A stretch of 59,915 bases of DNA, from positions 1 to 59,915 of the forward strand of contig NZ_JANIKD010000015.1 of assembly GCF_024580955.1 (NCBI RefSeq), given 5' to 3'. The DNA comes from Corynebacterium sp. 122RC1. GTDB lineage: Bacteria > Actinomycetota > Actinomycetes > Mycobacteriales > Mycobacteriaceae. A program made the translations under genes and the position numbers. Of the stretch, positions 40,791-50,092 are shown in pieces. The notes below the pieces were generated by a model. The model made no database searches. It saw nothing but the letters and a program-made list of their open reading frames with translations, and was not told the origin of the DNA. Each line of letters starts with the position of its first letter. The stretch's first letter is position 1.

Positions 40791-43700
40791 TTATTTGGTG
40801 GTGATGTTCATGTGGCCTGGGTTCCACAGGCCGGAGCGGGTGATTTCCTCCAACTCGAGTTCGGCGGCCTCGGGGCGTTCGCCCACCGAATTGGCGCGCG
40901 GGACGAGCACCTCGATGGAGCCCCAGTCTCGCTTCCAGTCGTGGTTGGCGTAACTTGGCAGCTCAAAGAAATCATTGATCGCCTGCGCGGGACCCATCAC
41001 GCCGCCGCCAGCCCAATCTTGGAATGGCGTGCCGGTGGCTTTCCCACCGGTGTCCGGGGAGATGCGGAACTCTGGGTTTTCGGCTACGCCGGCGTAGTGG
41101 CTGAAGGGCCGCTGGCACGGGAACTGGAGGGGTACCGCCCAGTCCAGCAGCACAGGAGCCTCGGAGCCAACGAACTCGTTGATGGTCTGCATCGTGGGTA
41201 CGCGTGGTGGAGTGAAGGCCAACCACTGGTCTGGGTCAAGGGAAGTATCCGCCGCTTGGATGCGCACCACGTTGGCTTCCTTTGGCAGATCGGCGATTGG
41301 CAGGCGCAGGTTCCGCCAGGTGGGCTGTGGGCCGGCGTCGCTCATCATCGCCTCACCAAGCACTTCCACTTCACCGGAGGCGCCAAGATTGCCGTACTCC
41401 AGAACGAGCTTTTGGCCAGGGCTGGTCACGCCATTGATGTCCACGTGCTCAATACGGCCGGCGGCGGAAAGGGTGATCAGTGGCTGGTCAGCGCGGCGTT
41501 CCGGCAGGCGGTACCAGTCGGTAGTCACCTCGGAGGTGAACTGCTCGCCCGCGGTCCAAGAGCCAAGTACCGGTACTTCGCGGTAGTCCAGGCCAAAGGG
41601 CAGAGTCACGTTGGAACCATTGATGCCCTCGGAACTCCGCACCCCGCCGGAAGTGTCCGAGCTTGCGGTCTGGTCGGCGTCGGTAGTTTCCTCGGATGCT
41701 TCCTCATCATTGACTGCATCTGTCATGGCACTGTCCAGCGTGGAGGCCACAAAGTCCTGGGTAATCACGTTTGGTACCCGATTGGCTTCAAAGCCGCGGA
41801 CGGTGTCTGCCTCTAGGGAGTCGCCGAGTGTTGAGTTCACCGGCGTGAGCAGGGACTCGTTGGTGTCTACTTCCACCAGGATGTCATTGGCCAAGCCACA
41901 GGTGTTGCCCGTGAAGGTGCGCAGGTTGCCCATACCCACTGAGTAGGCCGGGGCCTGGTCAGCAAAGGCTTTAGCAAAGGATGCCATGTAGAAGGCCACG
42001 GAAAGTATGCACAGCACCGTGATCGGCGCGGAGGCCAAACCGGTGAGCCAGGACTTCCTGCTCCGTTTTGCTGCCTGTTCTACTACGGTTTCGGGGTTTT
42101 CGCCGCGTTCCTCCGCTTGGGCCATCTGCACGTCCTGTTTGAAAGACTGCAGTGCGCCCAACGCCAGCACCACCAGGGAAATCAGCAGCATGACGCTGGA
42201 GGCCTCGATGGCGTTGATCTGGATTGTCTTATCAAACCACGGGATGCCGTAGCTGGAGACGTACCACCAGCCGTTTGTGCCGGAAAGGGCAAAGGCAAAC
42301 AGGAAAAGCGATCCGCCGATGAGCAGCGTGCGGGCCCGTGGTGAGCGCAGCGCGATGTGAGAAAGCGCCACCGCGGCCAGCGCCGCAAGAGCTCCGGCGA
42401 TGCCTGCCCACACACCGAAGTGGTGCGTCCACTTGGTTGGGGTGAACATCATGAAGAACAGTGTGCCCAGCATCATCAGCAGCAAGCGCAGCGCGGGGCC
42501 CTTGTTGGAGCCCGGCACCTTGCCGTTGCGCAGCATCGACGCCACCACCAGCGCAATGCACGCAAAGGCAAAGATCACGGCGAATCGGCGAGAAAACGAG
42601 CCATCCACCGTCTGCTGCATGAGCACCTCATAGCGCACCGGTTCGTTGTACCAGCTCAGTGATGGGCCCTTGGCGTCACGCACCGCGATGGATTCCAACA
42701 CGGTGCGTAGAGTCTGATCACCAAACACCGCCACGAACACCGAAGTGCCCGCTGCCAAGAACGGCGCCACCATGGCCGTCACGCTGTAAAGGGTTGCGCC
42801 GAGGCCGGGCGAGCGTTCTTCGGAGGAGGCCTTGTGGGTGTTGAGCAGCGGCAGGCGGTGGTAAATGATTCGGATGATGCCGGAAAGGCTGGCGAGCAGC
42901 GCGGCCACGGCCATCAGGCCCGTTGGGCCGCAGGCCAGGGTGAACGCCGCGATGATCGTTCCCACCGCAGCGGGAAGCAGGCGTGAGGTGGCAATGGCGC
43001 GCTCGAAAGACACCCACGCCAGCAGCGCACCGGCCGCGATAATCGGCTCTGGGCGCAGTCCGTTGTTGTACGCCATCCAGAACGCAAGGAACAAAAACGC
43101 CGCGCTCCAGTGAGCCACCTGGCGGCCGTCGATCTTCTCGCCCAGGCGCGGCAACACCTCGCGGGAAAGCACGAACCAGATCAGCAAACCGGAAAGCAGG
43201 GCCGGCAGGCGCATCCAGGTAGAGGCGGAGGAAACTTCCGTCATCCAGCCCAAAAGGTTGTAGTACGGCGCGCCGAAGGGGGATTCCGGCACCCCAAACC
43301 AGCGGTAGTAGTTGGCCATGTAGGTGGACTCTTGGGCCGCCTTGGCCATGGTGAGGATGAATCCATCATCACTGGTATTGGCGCCGAAGATGTGCCAGAA
43401 GCCCAGCACGAACGCCACCACGCCATCAAGTGGGCGCGGACGCCAGGAACCCAGCGGGCGGAAGCTGTGGTGCGGGTTGCGGTCCAGCGCGTCCATGCGC
43501 GCGAGCAGGATCAACGAGGCCAGCATGGACAACGTGCCCAGAATCATGGAGGCGTATTTCAGCGCCGAAGGGCTGGAGGTGAATCGCGATTCAATCTCCG
43601 CGCGCAGCGCGAGCCCTGGCACCGACTGCTCAAGTTCGGAGTACACGCCGGTGAGCTGAGGGCGGGCGTCGCCAAGCTCCTGTGCTGACTCCGAGCCCAA

Positions 43701-44231
43701 GCTCGCCGTGGTTTCCTGCTCAGTGGAGCGCACTTCGAGCACCGCATCGCGAGGCAGCGCAGCGAGTTCCTCCGCGCTGAACTCCAGCAGGAGGTTTTCG
43801 CGCACGAGGACGTCGATGCCGCCGTCGAAGGAACGCACAAACAACCCGCGATTGAGCGCATTTGGGCCGGTGGGTGGCAGTGTACCCACGATCATCGTTT
43901 GGCCCTCGCGCAGGTTATCAACCGCGGAGATGGGCACCGAAACCTCAATGTTGCGCGGAGAGTAGCTCACCAGAGGCGCGTTTACAGATGCCACTGAAGC
44001 AGCAGAGTTTGAGTCTTGTCCCTGTGGCCAGTTCAGCCAGGACTGCGTTTGAATCACTGGCATGAAGGGCGTTGCCAGGAAGAGCACGAACCCTAAAAGA
44101 CCGGTGATGGTTGCCCACAGCTTGAGCCTTCCGACGTTCCCACGGCGGTCAGGCACAGCGGCTGCAGGGATGCTTGGGGCAGGTTGGGTTGACACGCCGC
44201 TAGATTTTACTGCCTTTGCCCGCTTATCCAC
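40791..44231 (-). CDS. emb: Arabinosyltransferase Emb (GT53)
   Basis: The 1146-residue membrane enzyme polymerises arabinofuranose from decaprenyl-phosphoryl-arabinose onto the galactan. An N-terminal helix (GLLGFVLFLATPFMPVIQ, about residues 38-55) precedes a large extracytoplasmic loop. The GT-C catalytic loop follows, with the acidic pair in ANTSDDGFIL near 283, then a multi-helix core and a C-terminal domain ending near WNPGHM with strand-rich carbohydrate-binding features (WYRLPERRADQPLITLSAAG). A single emb is typical of Corynebacterium, whereas mycobacteria have three. GTG 44231 overlaps the aftA stop by 8 bases (coupled). Emb proteins are ethambutol targets. Confidence 0.96.
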   Translation of the reverse strand: MDKRAKAVKSSGVSTQPAPSIPAAAVPDRRGNVGRLKLWATITGLLGFVLFLATPFMPVIQTQSWLNWPQGQDSNSAASVASVNAPLVSYSPRNIEVSVPISAVDNLREGQTMIVGTLPPTGPNALNRGLFVRSFDGGIDVLVRENLLLEFSAEELAALPRDAVLEVRSTEQETTASLGSESAQELGDARPQLTGVYSELEQSVPGLALRAEIESRFTSSPSALKYASMILGTLSMLASLILLARMDALDRNPHHSFRPLGSWRPRPLDGVVAFVLGFWHIFGANTSDDGFILTMAKAAQESTYMANYYRWFGVPESPFGAPYYNLLGWMTEVSSASTWMRLPALLSGLLIWFVLSREVLPRLGEKIDGRQVAHWSAAFLFLAFWMAYNNGLRPEPIIAAGALLAWVSFERAIATSRLLPAAVGTIIAAFTLACGPTGLMAVAALLASLSGIIRIIYHRLPLLNTHKASSEERSPGLGATLYSVTAMVAPFLAAGTSVFVAVFGDQTLRTVLESIAVRDAKGPSLSWYNEPVRYEVLMQQTVDGSFSRRFAVIFAFACIALVVASMLRNGKVPGSNKGPALRLLLMMLGTLFFMMFTPTKWTHHFGVWAGIAGALAALAAVALSHIALRSPRARTLLIGGSLFLFAFALSGTNGWWYVSSYGIPWFDKTIQINAIEASSVMLLISLVVLALGALQSFKQDVQMAQAEERGENPETVVEQAAKRSRKSWLTGLASAPITVLCILSVAFYMASFAKAFADQAPAYSVGMGNLRTFTGNTCGLANDILVEVDTNESLLTPVNSTLGDSLEADTVRGFEANRVPNVITQDFVASTLDSAMTDAVNDEEASEETTDADQTASSDTSGGVRSSEGINGSNVTLPFGLDYREVPVLGSWTAGEQFTSEVTTDWYRLPERRADQPLITLSAAGRIEHVDINGVTSPGQKLVLEYGNLGASGEVEVLGEAMMSDAGPQPTWRNLRLPIADLPKEANVVRIQAADTSLDPDQWLAFTPPRVPTMQTINEFVGSEAPVLLDWAVPLQFPCQRPFSHYAGVAENPEFRISPDTGGKATGTPFQDWAGGGVMGPAQAINDFFELPSYANHDWKRDWGSIEVLVPRANSVGERPEAAELELEEITRSGLWNPGHMNITTK

Positions 44232-46209
44232 GGGTCACCACCACAAACGGCCCGATTTGCGTTGCGTTCCACACGCTGCCTTGGCCAAGGAACACCTCGG
44301 GGTTGAAACGTACCCCATGGAAGCGCACGTTTGGGTTGTTGGGGTAGATGTCTTCTGCGATGTCATAGTTCCAGCCGTCGGTGGCGTCCTCCTGGGCCGA
44401 TTCCAGTTGGGCCGCTTCCAGATCCGCGCGGAACACAAAGGCATCCGGCATCCGCCAGCCGTGTTCTGCCTGCGTTGCCTCCAATGCAGCCAGGAAGGCG
44501 GCGGGGGTATCCAGATCCTCCCAACTGCGTTGCGCCCACTGCTCAATCGCCTGGTTGCGCAGTTCAAACTCACCTAGCGGGTTGGCGTAGTGCGAGGTAA
44601 AGGCCTGGAAACCGCGGTAGGGGTTGAAGGAGAGGAAGTTCTTCTCATCGGTCATTACCACGGTGTTGCCCGGATCTCCGCCAATTTCCGCGGCCACCTG
44701 TGCGTAGTACTGGGCGGAGTCCGGCGGGTAACGGTCGGCCCGTTCGCCATAGCCGTCGGTGTCCGTGTATGCCAGGTCAATACTGTGCTCGAGCTTGTTG
44801 GGCACCTGCTGGAGCAGATGCATCAAGCCAAAGCCCAGCACTGCCGCCATGCACAGGGTGACGGCCTTGGAGGCCTTAGTGCTCAGCCCCTGCGGGATCA
44901 GGCGGTGGTAGCCGTACTTGCGCAGCTCCGCCACCGCCAGCACACCCAGGGTGAGCAGCAGTTGGGTGATCACGCCGTTGAGGCGGAAACCCAACAGTGT
45001 GGTGCCAAACAGTGTGGCCAGCATAGATCCGATCACCCACAGGTAGCTCACCGCCAGGGCCAGGCCTAGAGCGAGGACCTCCGGCACACGGATTCGCACC
45101 AACACGTACAGCAGGCCGGCCATGCACAAAAGGCCTACAAAGCTAGCGCTGAACATCGGCATTGGGATTTGTGTGCCCACCAGCGGCAGGTAGTGTTGCG
45201 CGGTGGCGTTGGAGGCGTGCGCCCCCGAGAGCCTGGTGAGCAGGTACGGTGCCCAAACGATGGCTGCGATTGCCATGGAGGAAAGGCCAATGATGGCCAG
45301 GCGCAGGATCGGGCGGATAAAGTCCCGCGTGAGCAGGGCAACCGCGAAGGCGATCACCACAACGCTCAGCGCAGCGATTGCCGTGTAGAGGGTGTAGAAG
45401 GTGGCGGAAACACCAAGGTAGAAGGCCACGCCGGCCGCGGCGAAGTTACCGCCGCGCAGCGCGTGGGAGCTCATCACCGCCGCCGCCGGGATCCCTAGGG
45501 CGATGATCGCCGCGTAGGGCTCTTCACCGCTTGTCACCAGCACAGCGGCGGTGCTGACCAGTGCGATCGCGGTGGCAACTGGCAGGGAGCCCACCAGACG
45601 TTGCCACACCGGCACCAGCACCGAGCCGGCCACCGCGAGGGTAATCAGGCTCCACGGCTGGAAAGCCTCCCACCCAGGCATACCCAGCAGGTTGGCCAGG
45701 CGGCCTCCGAGCCAGAACCAGCCGGCAGGGTAGTAGGCGGGGAGGTCGGCATAGTTCATGTCACTGAGCTGCCAAGAATCCGCCAGTCTGGTGAGGTATT
45801 GCGTGCGGAACCCCTGGTCTACTGTCACGCCCTCGAGGTACAGTCTGGTTGCGGAAAGCGGAATGCCGATGAGCGCCACCACCAGCGCGGCAGGTGAAAA
45901 ATAGCTCACCAACACCGTGAGCCAGCGCCGCCACTGGGGCCGCTCACGCTGCAGTTTCTCATCCTGGAGCCACCACACCAGCAGCACAATCACGGCCACC
46001 ATCAGCAACCCGGACACAGCAGTAGCCAGCCCGCGCGTGACCATGGAAGGCCCGAACGCAGGAAGGGAAGTCTGCTTCAATGCAAACCAGCCAGCCAAGG
46101 TGAACACAGCAGCGCCAAGGGCAGCAAAAACGACGCCCCCAAGGGTAAGGCGCCTGTCCATGCGGTCAGGGGCGTAACTACGATCCAGCAAGGTGACGGG
46201 TGTGCTCAT
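44224..46209 (-). CDS. aftA: Galactan 5-O-arabinofuranosyltransferase AftA
   Basis: 661 residues. About eleven membrane helices fill residues 20-420, and a soluble extracytoplasmic domain occupies about 470-661. AftA adds the first arabinofuranose to galactan from decaprenyl-phosphoryl-arabinose. The GT-C pattern includes the early SDMNYADLPAYYPAGWFWLGGRLANLLG near residue 152, with conserved acidic and aromatic residues. The C-terminal half contains YPPDSAQYYAQVAAEIGGDPGNTVVMTDEKNFLS and FNPEVFLGQGSVWNATQIGPFVVVTRG. It is the third gene of dprE1-dprE2-aftA-emb, and its 3' end overlaps emb. Confidence 0.95.
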   Translation of the reverse strand: MSTPVTLLDRSYAPDRMDRRLTLGGVVFAALGAAVFTLAGWFALKQTSLPAFGPSMVTRGLATAVSGLLMVAVIVLLVWWLQDEKLQRERPQWRRWLTVLVSYFSPAALVVALIGIPLSATRLYLEGVTVDQGFRTQYLTRLADSWQLSDMNYADLPAYYPAGWFWLGGRLANLLGMPGWEAFQPWSLITLAVAGSVLVPVWQRLVGSLPVATAIALVSTAAVLVTSGEEPYAAIIALGIPAAAVMSSHALRGGNFAAAGVAFYLGVSATFYTLYTAIAALSVVVIAFAVALLTRDFIRPILRLAIIGLSSMAIAAIVWAPYLLTRLSGAHASNATAQHYLPLVGTQIPMPMFSASFVGLLCMAGLLYVLVRIRVPEVLALGLALAVSYLWVIGSMLATLFGTTLLGFRLNGVITQLLLTLGVLAVAELRKYGYHRLIPQGLSTKASKAVTLCMAAVLGFGLMHLLQQVPNKLEHSIDLAYTDTDGYGERADRYPPDSAQYYAQVAAEIGGDPGNTVVMTDEKNFLSFNPYRGFQAFTSHYANPLGEFELRNQAIEQWAQRSWEDLDTPAAFLAALEATQAEHGWRMPDAFVFRADLEAAQLESAQEDATDGWNYDIAEDIYPNNPNVRFHGVRFNPEVFLGQGSVWNATQIGPFVVVTRG

Positions 46210-46283
46210 GGGGAACAGTTTTCCACACAGGCCCCAAAAATCACATTAGCCCCACTGGTGTGTGGGGCTAAGAGCGTGCTGCT

Positions 46284-47045
46284 TTAGAACGGCAGCTTGC
46301 GGAAGATCGCCTGCGGGATGAACTTGAACGCCAGGCTCACATATTCAAACAGTGGGTGGACAAAGATCGCGCCTCGCTTGTCCAGCACCGCCTGGACGGT
46401 GGCTTTGGCCACGTCCTCCCGGTTCACCGTCAGTGGGGCCTCGCTCATACCCTCAGTCATCTTGGTGCGCACCTGGCCTGGGCGTACCACCAGCACGTTT
46501 ACGCCGTGCTCGCGTAGAGCCTCGCCGAGGTTCAGGTAGAACGCATCCATGCCGGCCTTTGCCGCGCCGTAGACAAAGTTGGAGCGACGCACTCGCTGGC
46601 CTGCCACGGAGGAAAGCGCCACGATGCTGCCGTGACCCTGCTCCTTGAACTTCTGGCCCAGGAGCACACCCACGGACACAGGCGCGGTGAAGTTGGTCTC
46701 CGCGCTGGCCACTGCGGCCTGCTGGTCCTGCCACAACTGCTCCTGATCCCCCAGGGAGCCGAAGGCCACGATGGCAACGTCTACGTCGCCGTCAGCAAAG
46801 GCCTCATCGACAGCCTCTTGGTGGGAGGCAAAGTTGGTGGCGTCGAAAGGCACAACCTTGACCTCTGACGCACCGGCGGCGGTGATTTCTTCCCGGGCTG
46901 CCTCGATGCGCGGGGAATCCTCGCGCGCTGCCAGCGTGACCTTTGCGGGGCCCTTCTTGAGGAACTCGCTGACGATGGCCAGGCCGATCTCCGAGGTGCC
47001 GCCCAACAGCACGATGTTCTGGGCTTGTCCAACTGCATTCAACAT
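46284..47045 (-). CDS. dprE2: Decaprenylphosphoryl-2-keto-ribose reductase
   Basis: 253 residues of SDR fold. VLLGGTSEIGLAIVSEFLKKG (about residues 12-32) binds NAD(P)H, AFGSLGD replaces the NNAG block, catalytic Ser lies in ALSSVAGQRVR and Tyr-Lys in VYGAAKAGMDAF (about 151-162). It completes the epimerisation of decaprenyl-phosphoryl-ribose to the arabinose donor, together with DprE1 encoded 22 bases upstream. ATG 47045 has AAAGGAC about 9 bases upstream; the open frame to 47129 would overlap dprE1. Confidence 0.95.
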   Translation of the reverse strand: MLNAVGQAQNIVLLGGTSEIGLAIVSEFLKKGPAKVTLAAREDSPRIEAAREEITAAGASEVKVVPFDATNFASHQEAVDEAFADGDVDVAIVAFGSLGDQEQLWQDQQAAVASAETNFTAPVSVGVLLGQKFKEQGHGSIVALSSVAGQRVRRSNFVYGAAKAGMDAFYLNLGEALREHGVNVLVVRPGQVRTKMTEGMSEAPLTVNREDVAKATVQAVLDKRGAIFVHPLFEYVSLAFKFIPQAIFRKLPF

Positions 47046-47067
47046 CAGTACGGAGTCCTTTCTTGGG

Positions 47068-48534
47068 TTAGTGCAGCTCGAGGCGGCGAGACATATCGGA
47101 GGCAAACACACCGGTTGGGTCAATCTCATTGCGAGTCTTGAGCCAACCCTCCATACCTGGGTACATCTTGTGGAAGTTCTCCGCCGAAGTACGAGATTCC
47201 TTGGCCAGGTAAAGGCGGCCGCCGAACTCCATCACGCGTCGATCCAGGTCATCCAAGAAGTCACCCAAGCCCGGCTTGATTGGGAAGTCCACGCACACAT
47301 TCCAGCCTTCCATCGGGTAGGAAAGGGGCGCGCGGTTGCCCTTGCCAAACAACTTGAACACGTTGAGTGCGGAGTAGTGGCCGGAGCGCTGGATATCGCG
47401 CACGATCTCCTTGAACGGTTCCACTGCCTCACGCGGAACCACGAACTGGTACTGCAGGAAGCCCTTGGAGCCGTAGCCGCGGTTCCACTCACCAATGAGG
47501 TCCAGTGGCTGGTAGAACTGCGTGAGATTTTGCACCTTATTCCTATAGGTGCCGGACTTCAGCCACCACAGCTCACCAATGGCAATCATGGAGAGCTTGT
47601 TCATGGTGAAGGAAGGGAAGATGTCTGGCACGGTAACCAACTGCGGGGCGTTGAACTTCAGTGGGTCCTTAGCCAGCTTCGGTGCGAGCTCCTCCAACTG
47701 AGCCAACGTGGCAAGGGAACCGCGCGAAATTGCGGCGCGGCCGAGTTTTGGCTCGGGCGAAATGGCGTCAAACCATGCAGAAGAATAGGTGAAGTTGTGC
47801 TCGGAGCCGTCTGAGTGGAACTCCACCGTCTCGTCGAGGTTGGCGGTGAGGTCGCCGTCGGCAATGAAGTAGGCGGTTTCCGTGCGGGTCATCTTGATGC
47901 GTGCGCGCAGGATGATGCCGGTCAGGCCCATGCCGCCGACGGTTGCCCAGAACAGGTCACCGCTTGGGTCATCCTCGGAGCCCTCTGGCTCGAGGTGGAG
48001 CACGCGGCCATCGGCAACGAGCAGTTCCATGGAAACCACATGGTTACCAAAGGAACCAGCGGAGTGGTGGTTCTTGCCGTGAATATCAGGGCCAATGGCG
48101 CCGCCGATGGTCACCTGGCGGGTGCCGGGTAGCACCGGGACCCACAGGCCGTAAGGCAGAGCTGCCTTCATGAGCTGGTCCAAGGTCACGCCGCCGTCTA
48201 CATCCACGATTGCGGTTGCCTGATCGATGGAGTGGATCTGGTTCAAAGCCTGCATATCGATTACCAGGCCGCCGGCGTTCTGGGCGGGGTCGCCGTAGGA
48301 GCGGCCCATGCCGCGGGCAATCACGCCGCGGCGCAGGTGCGCGGGCTTGGAATCATTCTGTTCCGCCACCTGGCGGACGGCGTTGATGATCACCTCAACG
48401 TCAGGGGTGGAAAGGACCTCTGCGGTAGTGGGGGCGGTGCGGCCCCAACCGGTGAGCTTCTTTGCTTCTGTGTGGAGGGCCCCGGAGGCACCGTTCGAAG
48501 CTGCGGTGCTGGACGTGCCCTTATCGCTCGTCAT
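47068..48534 (-). CDS. dprE1: Decaprenylphosphoryl-beta-D-ribose 2-oxidase
   Basis: 488 residues, slightly longer than mycobacterial DprE1. The FAD domain is seen in [26 protein letters not shown] (about 68-93) and [34 protein letters not shown] (about 138-171). The substrate domain contains YQFVVP and [25 protein letters not shown]. The Cys in NVCVDFP aligns with Cys387 of M. tuberculosis DprE1, the residue that benzothiazinones modify. The C-terminus has LYLAKESR and FHKMYPG. It oxidises decaprenyl-phosphoryl-ribose at C2. First gene of the dprE1-dprE2-aftA-emb operon, preceded by a long gene-free region. Confidence 0.96.
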   Translation of the reverse strand: MTSDKGTSSTAASNGASGALHTEAKKLTGWGRTAPTTAEVLSTPDVEVIINAVRQVAEQNDSKPAHLRRGVIARGMGRSYGDPAQNAGGLVIDMQALNQIHSIDQATAIVDVDGGVTLDQLMKAALPYGLWVPVLPGTRQVTIGGAIGPDIHGKNHHSAGSFGNHVVSMELLVADGRVLHLEPEGSEDDPSGDLFWATVGGMGLTGIILRARIKMTRTETAYFIADGDLTANLDETVEFHSDGSEHNFTYSSAWFDAISPEPKLGRAAISRGSLATLAQLEELAPKLAKDPLKFNAPQLVTVPDIFPSFTMNKLSMIAIGELWWLKSGTYRNKVQNLTQFYQPLDLIGEWNRGYGSKGFLQYQFVVPREAVEPFKEIVRDIQRSGHYSALNVFKLFGKGNRAPLSYPMEGWNVCVDFPIKPGLGDFLDDLDRRVMEFGGRLYLAKESRTSAENFHKMYPGMEGWLKTRNEIDPTGVFASDMSRRLELH

Positions 48535-49332
48535 CGTGTATCCACGCTACCCGTGTTTTATGTGTTTCGGCTGTCCGATTAGGTGGTTTTTCTCACGTCA
48601 CACCTGTGGACTTGTTGGTTTGGCTGCATTTTTCCTGTGGGTCTGGGCGCTCCGGCGTGTCGAAAGGGCTGGATGGGGTAGGTGTGATGTATGTGGCTTA
48701 GTGAGGTTTGAGTAAATTACAGTTATGTGTTTAGGCTGTTGAGGGAAGAGCTACTTAGTGAGTCTTAAGTGGCAGTTGAGACTTCGGGGGAGGGTGGTTG
48801 GAGTTTCGGGCTTGACTTTTTCCTGATTGGTGATATGCACCATGAATTTTTGTGTCAAGTGAAACGTTTGTCTGATTTGTAGCGATAAAGCCGTGAAGAC
48901 ATAAAGAACATGGTCAGGTGATTTTGGTGCCGACTTGGGGGCTCGCTGAGGGGCGTGTGGCGTGAAAAATAGGTGTGGATTTTCTGAGCGATTCGGTGGG
49001 CATGGGGGGCTCGACTTAGGTTCCACCGCTCAAAGATTTACCCCCACAATAGGGTAATTTTCGAACCGGTTGGAGTGGCAGTTACGGGATTGTAATTTGC
49101 TTAAACAATTCTTAGATTGATAGCTGTGAAATTAGCTTCTATGAGGGCTTTTGTAGATTTGTGTATGGCTGCTAAACCTTAAGAAGCGGGTGAAGATGGT
49201 GGCTTGCACTGCGATGGTGGCAGGTGGCGCGCATGCGCTAGGGGTTGCGGGGGAAAAGAATTGCTGCGAAAGTAATCCATGCAAACGGGGCGCGACCGCG
49301 TCCCTTAACCTAATCGTGAAAGGGACATTCAA
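48535..49332. other. 798-base gene-free region upstream of dprE1 and of the first micro-peptide
   Basis: The stretch between the divergent dprE1 start (48534) and the micro-peptide start (49333) holds no convincing gene. Short frames exist, but none has a good start or codon pattern. It is AT-richer in the right half (49040-49160) and must contain both promoters. A 7-bp GC stem with a GACC loop (49287-49304) lies 28 bases before the micro-peptide ATG. Its length is unusual for this compact locus; an sRNA or a long 5' leader is possible. Confidence 0.6.
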
Positions 49333-49452
49333 ATGTTCGCATTCCTCGACGTTCTCTTCTCTGACGTTTTCGCTGCTGTTAAGGCTCTGTTCGCTGGTGC
49401 AGAGGCTACCGGTTCTTCCTTCGTGAAGGCTATCTGGAACGCAGGCAAGTAA
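49333..49452 (+). CDS. 39-residue hydrophobic/amphipathic micro-peptide A
   Basis: ATG AAG-free start MFAFLDVLFSDVFAAVKALF, then AGAEATGSSFVKAIWNAGK. GAAAGGGA lies about 8 bases upstream of ATG 49333, and a strong terminator begins 20 bases after the TAA, so it is a complete small transcription unit. The first 22 residues could form an amphipathic helix, with hydrophobic F/L/V alternating with D6, D11 and K17. There is no signal peptide. Corynebacteria secrete very short helical peptides as outer-membrane porins (PorA, PorH families), and this has similar size and character, but I do not recognise its sequence. A toxin-like or signalling peptide is the alternative. Confidence 0.72.
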   Translation: MFAFLDVLFSDVFAAVKALFAGAEATGSSFVKAIWNAGK

Positions 49453-49471
49453 GTCTTAGAGACTTTCTGTG

Positions 49472-49498
49472 AAAGCCCCGCTTCGGTGGGGCTTTTTT
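49472..49498 (+). terminator. Rho-independent terminator after micro-peptide A
   Basis: AAGCCCC (49473-49479) pairs with GGGGCTT (49488-49494) across GCTTCGGT, followed by TTTTTT. It begins 20 bases after the micro-peptide stop codon. Confidence 0.93.
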
Positions 49499-49597
49499 GC
49501 GCGCTCTTTAAGGTTGGCTGTTGGCTGTTGGCCGCAGGCTAGGCGACGCGCGGGGCGGGTTGGATTTGTGTGCTGGGCGTTGGTTTGGTGCGCTGCA

Positions 49598-49712
49598 TTG
49601 TTCGAAAGGGCGCATTGTTCGAAAGGAGTTGTTCGAAAGGGCGCAAATTTCCTCAAAATCGCACGTCCTTTCGAACAGCTTCGCGTCCTTTCGAATTTTT
49701 CCTTTCGAACAA
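49598..49712. repeat. Symmetric array of TTGTTCGAAAGG motifs, three direct then three inverted
   Basis: TTGTTCGAAAGG occurs at 49598-49609, 49615-49626 and 49629-49640. The complement CCTTTCGAAC(AA) occurs at 49667-49676, 49687-49695 (shortened) and 49701-49712. Together they form a broad, imperfect palindrome about 115 bp long, with a 26-bp centre between the innermost copies (49641-49666). Each copy contains the palindrome TTCGAA. It lies in the 447-base gap between the two micro-peptide genes (49453-49899), which holds no other convincing gene. Confidence 0.92.
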
Positions 49713-49899
49713 CGCCCAAAAGGCCCCAGAAACCCTCCTCAACGCAAACAGCCATACCCACGCCATTCACTCAATCACCCCCGCCAAAAAGTTTTTCCTC
49801 AAAAACCTTGAGGGGCAGCAACATCCTTGTTTGTATGGAGGTGAGCGTTCCACAAGGCGCGCAAGATGTTGTATTCCCGATTCCCAAAAGGGGTGTTCT

Positions 49900-49995
49900 A
49901 TGTTTGCACTGGTTGACCTGCTCTATCAGGCCGTTATCTTCATCTTTGATTCCATTTTGTGGACCGGTTCCGCAATTCTCTACTCTTCGATGTAG
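49900..49995 (+). CDS. 31-residue hydrophobic micro-peptide B
   Basis: MFALVDLLYQAVIFIFDSIL followed by WTGSAILYSSM and TAG. AAAAGGGG lies about 6 bases before ATG 49900, a near-ideal Shine-Dalgarno sequence, and a 13-bp-stem terminator follows. Residues 2-20 could span a membrane or lie amphipathically, with only D6 and D17 charged. Its opening MFA-(F/L)-x-D parallels that of micro-peptide A, which suggests a related pair. Same strand, 447 bases downstream. Function unknown; porin-like or small membrane toxin are options. Confidence 0.68.
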   Translation: MFALVDLLYQAVIFIFDSILWTGSAILYSSM

Positions 49996-50026
49996 TCACC
50001 GCAAAATCACCGTGTAATTGCACAAC

Positions 50027-50065
50027 GCCGGAGCCCACCAATATGCACGGTGGGCTCCGGCTTTT
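50027..50065 (+). terminator. Strong hairpin terminator between micro-peptide B and the convergent small gene
   Basis: GCCGGAGCCCACC (50027-50039) pairs perfectly with GGTGGGCTCCGGC (50049-50061) and is followed by TTTTG. The minus-strand side lacks a long T-run, so it mainly serves micro-peptide B. Confidence 0.93.
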
Positions 50066-50092
50066 GCGTTGCCACACTCACGCGGCCAACTT

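Noticed and set aside
48751..49026. 91-residue minus-strand frame in the gene-free region upstream of dprE1
   Set aside because: Composition is Pro/His/Ser-rich with no Shine-Dalgarno sequence and no recognisable motif.
49469..50017. Longer plus-strand frames (141-182 residues) through the TTCGAAAGG array and micro-peptide B region
   Set aside because: They read through a terminator and the repeat array, with no ribosome-binding site or protein-like composition; only the internal starts at 49333 and 49900 have good signals.
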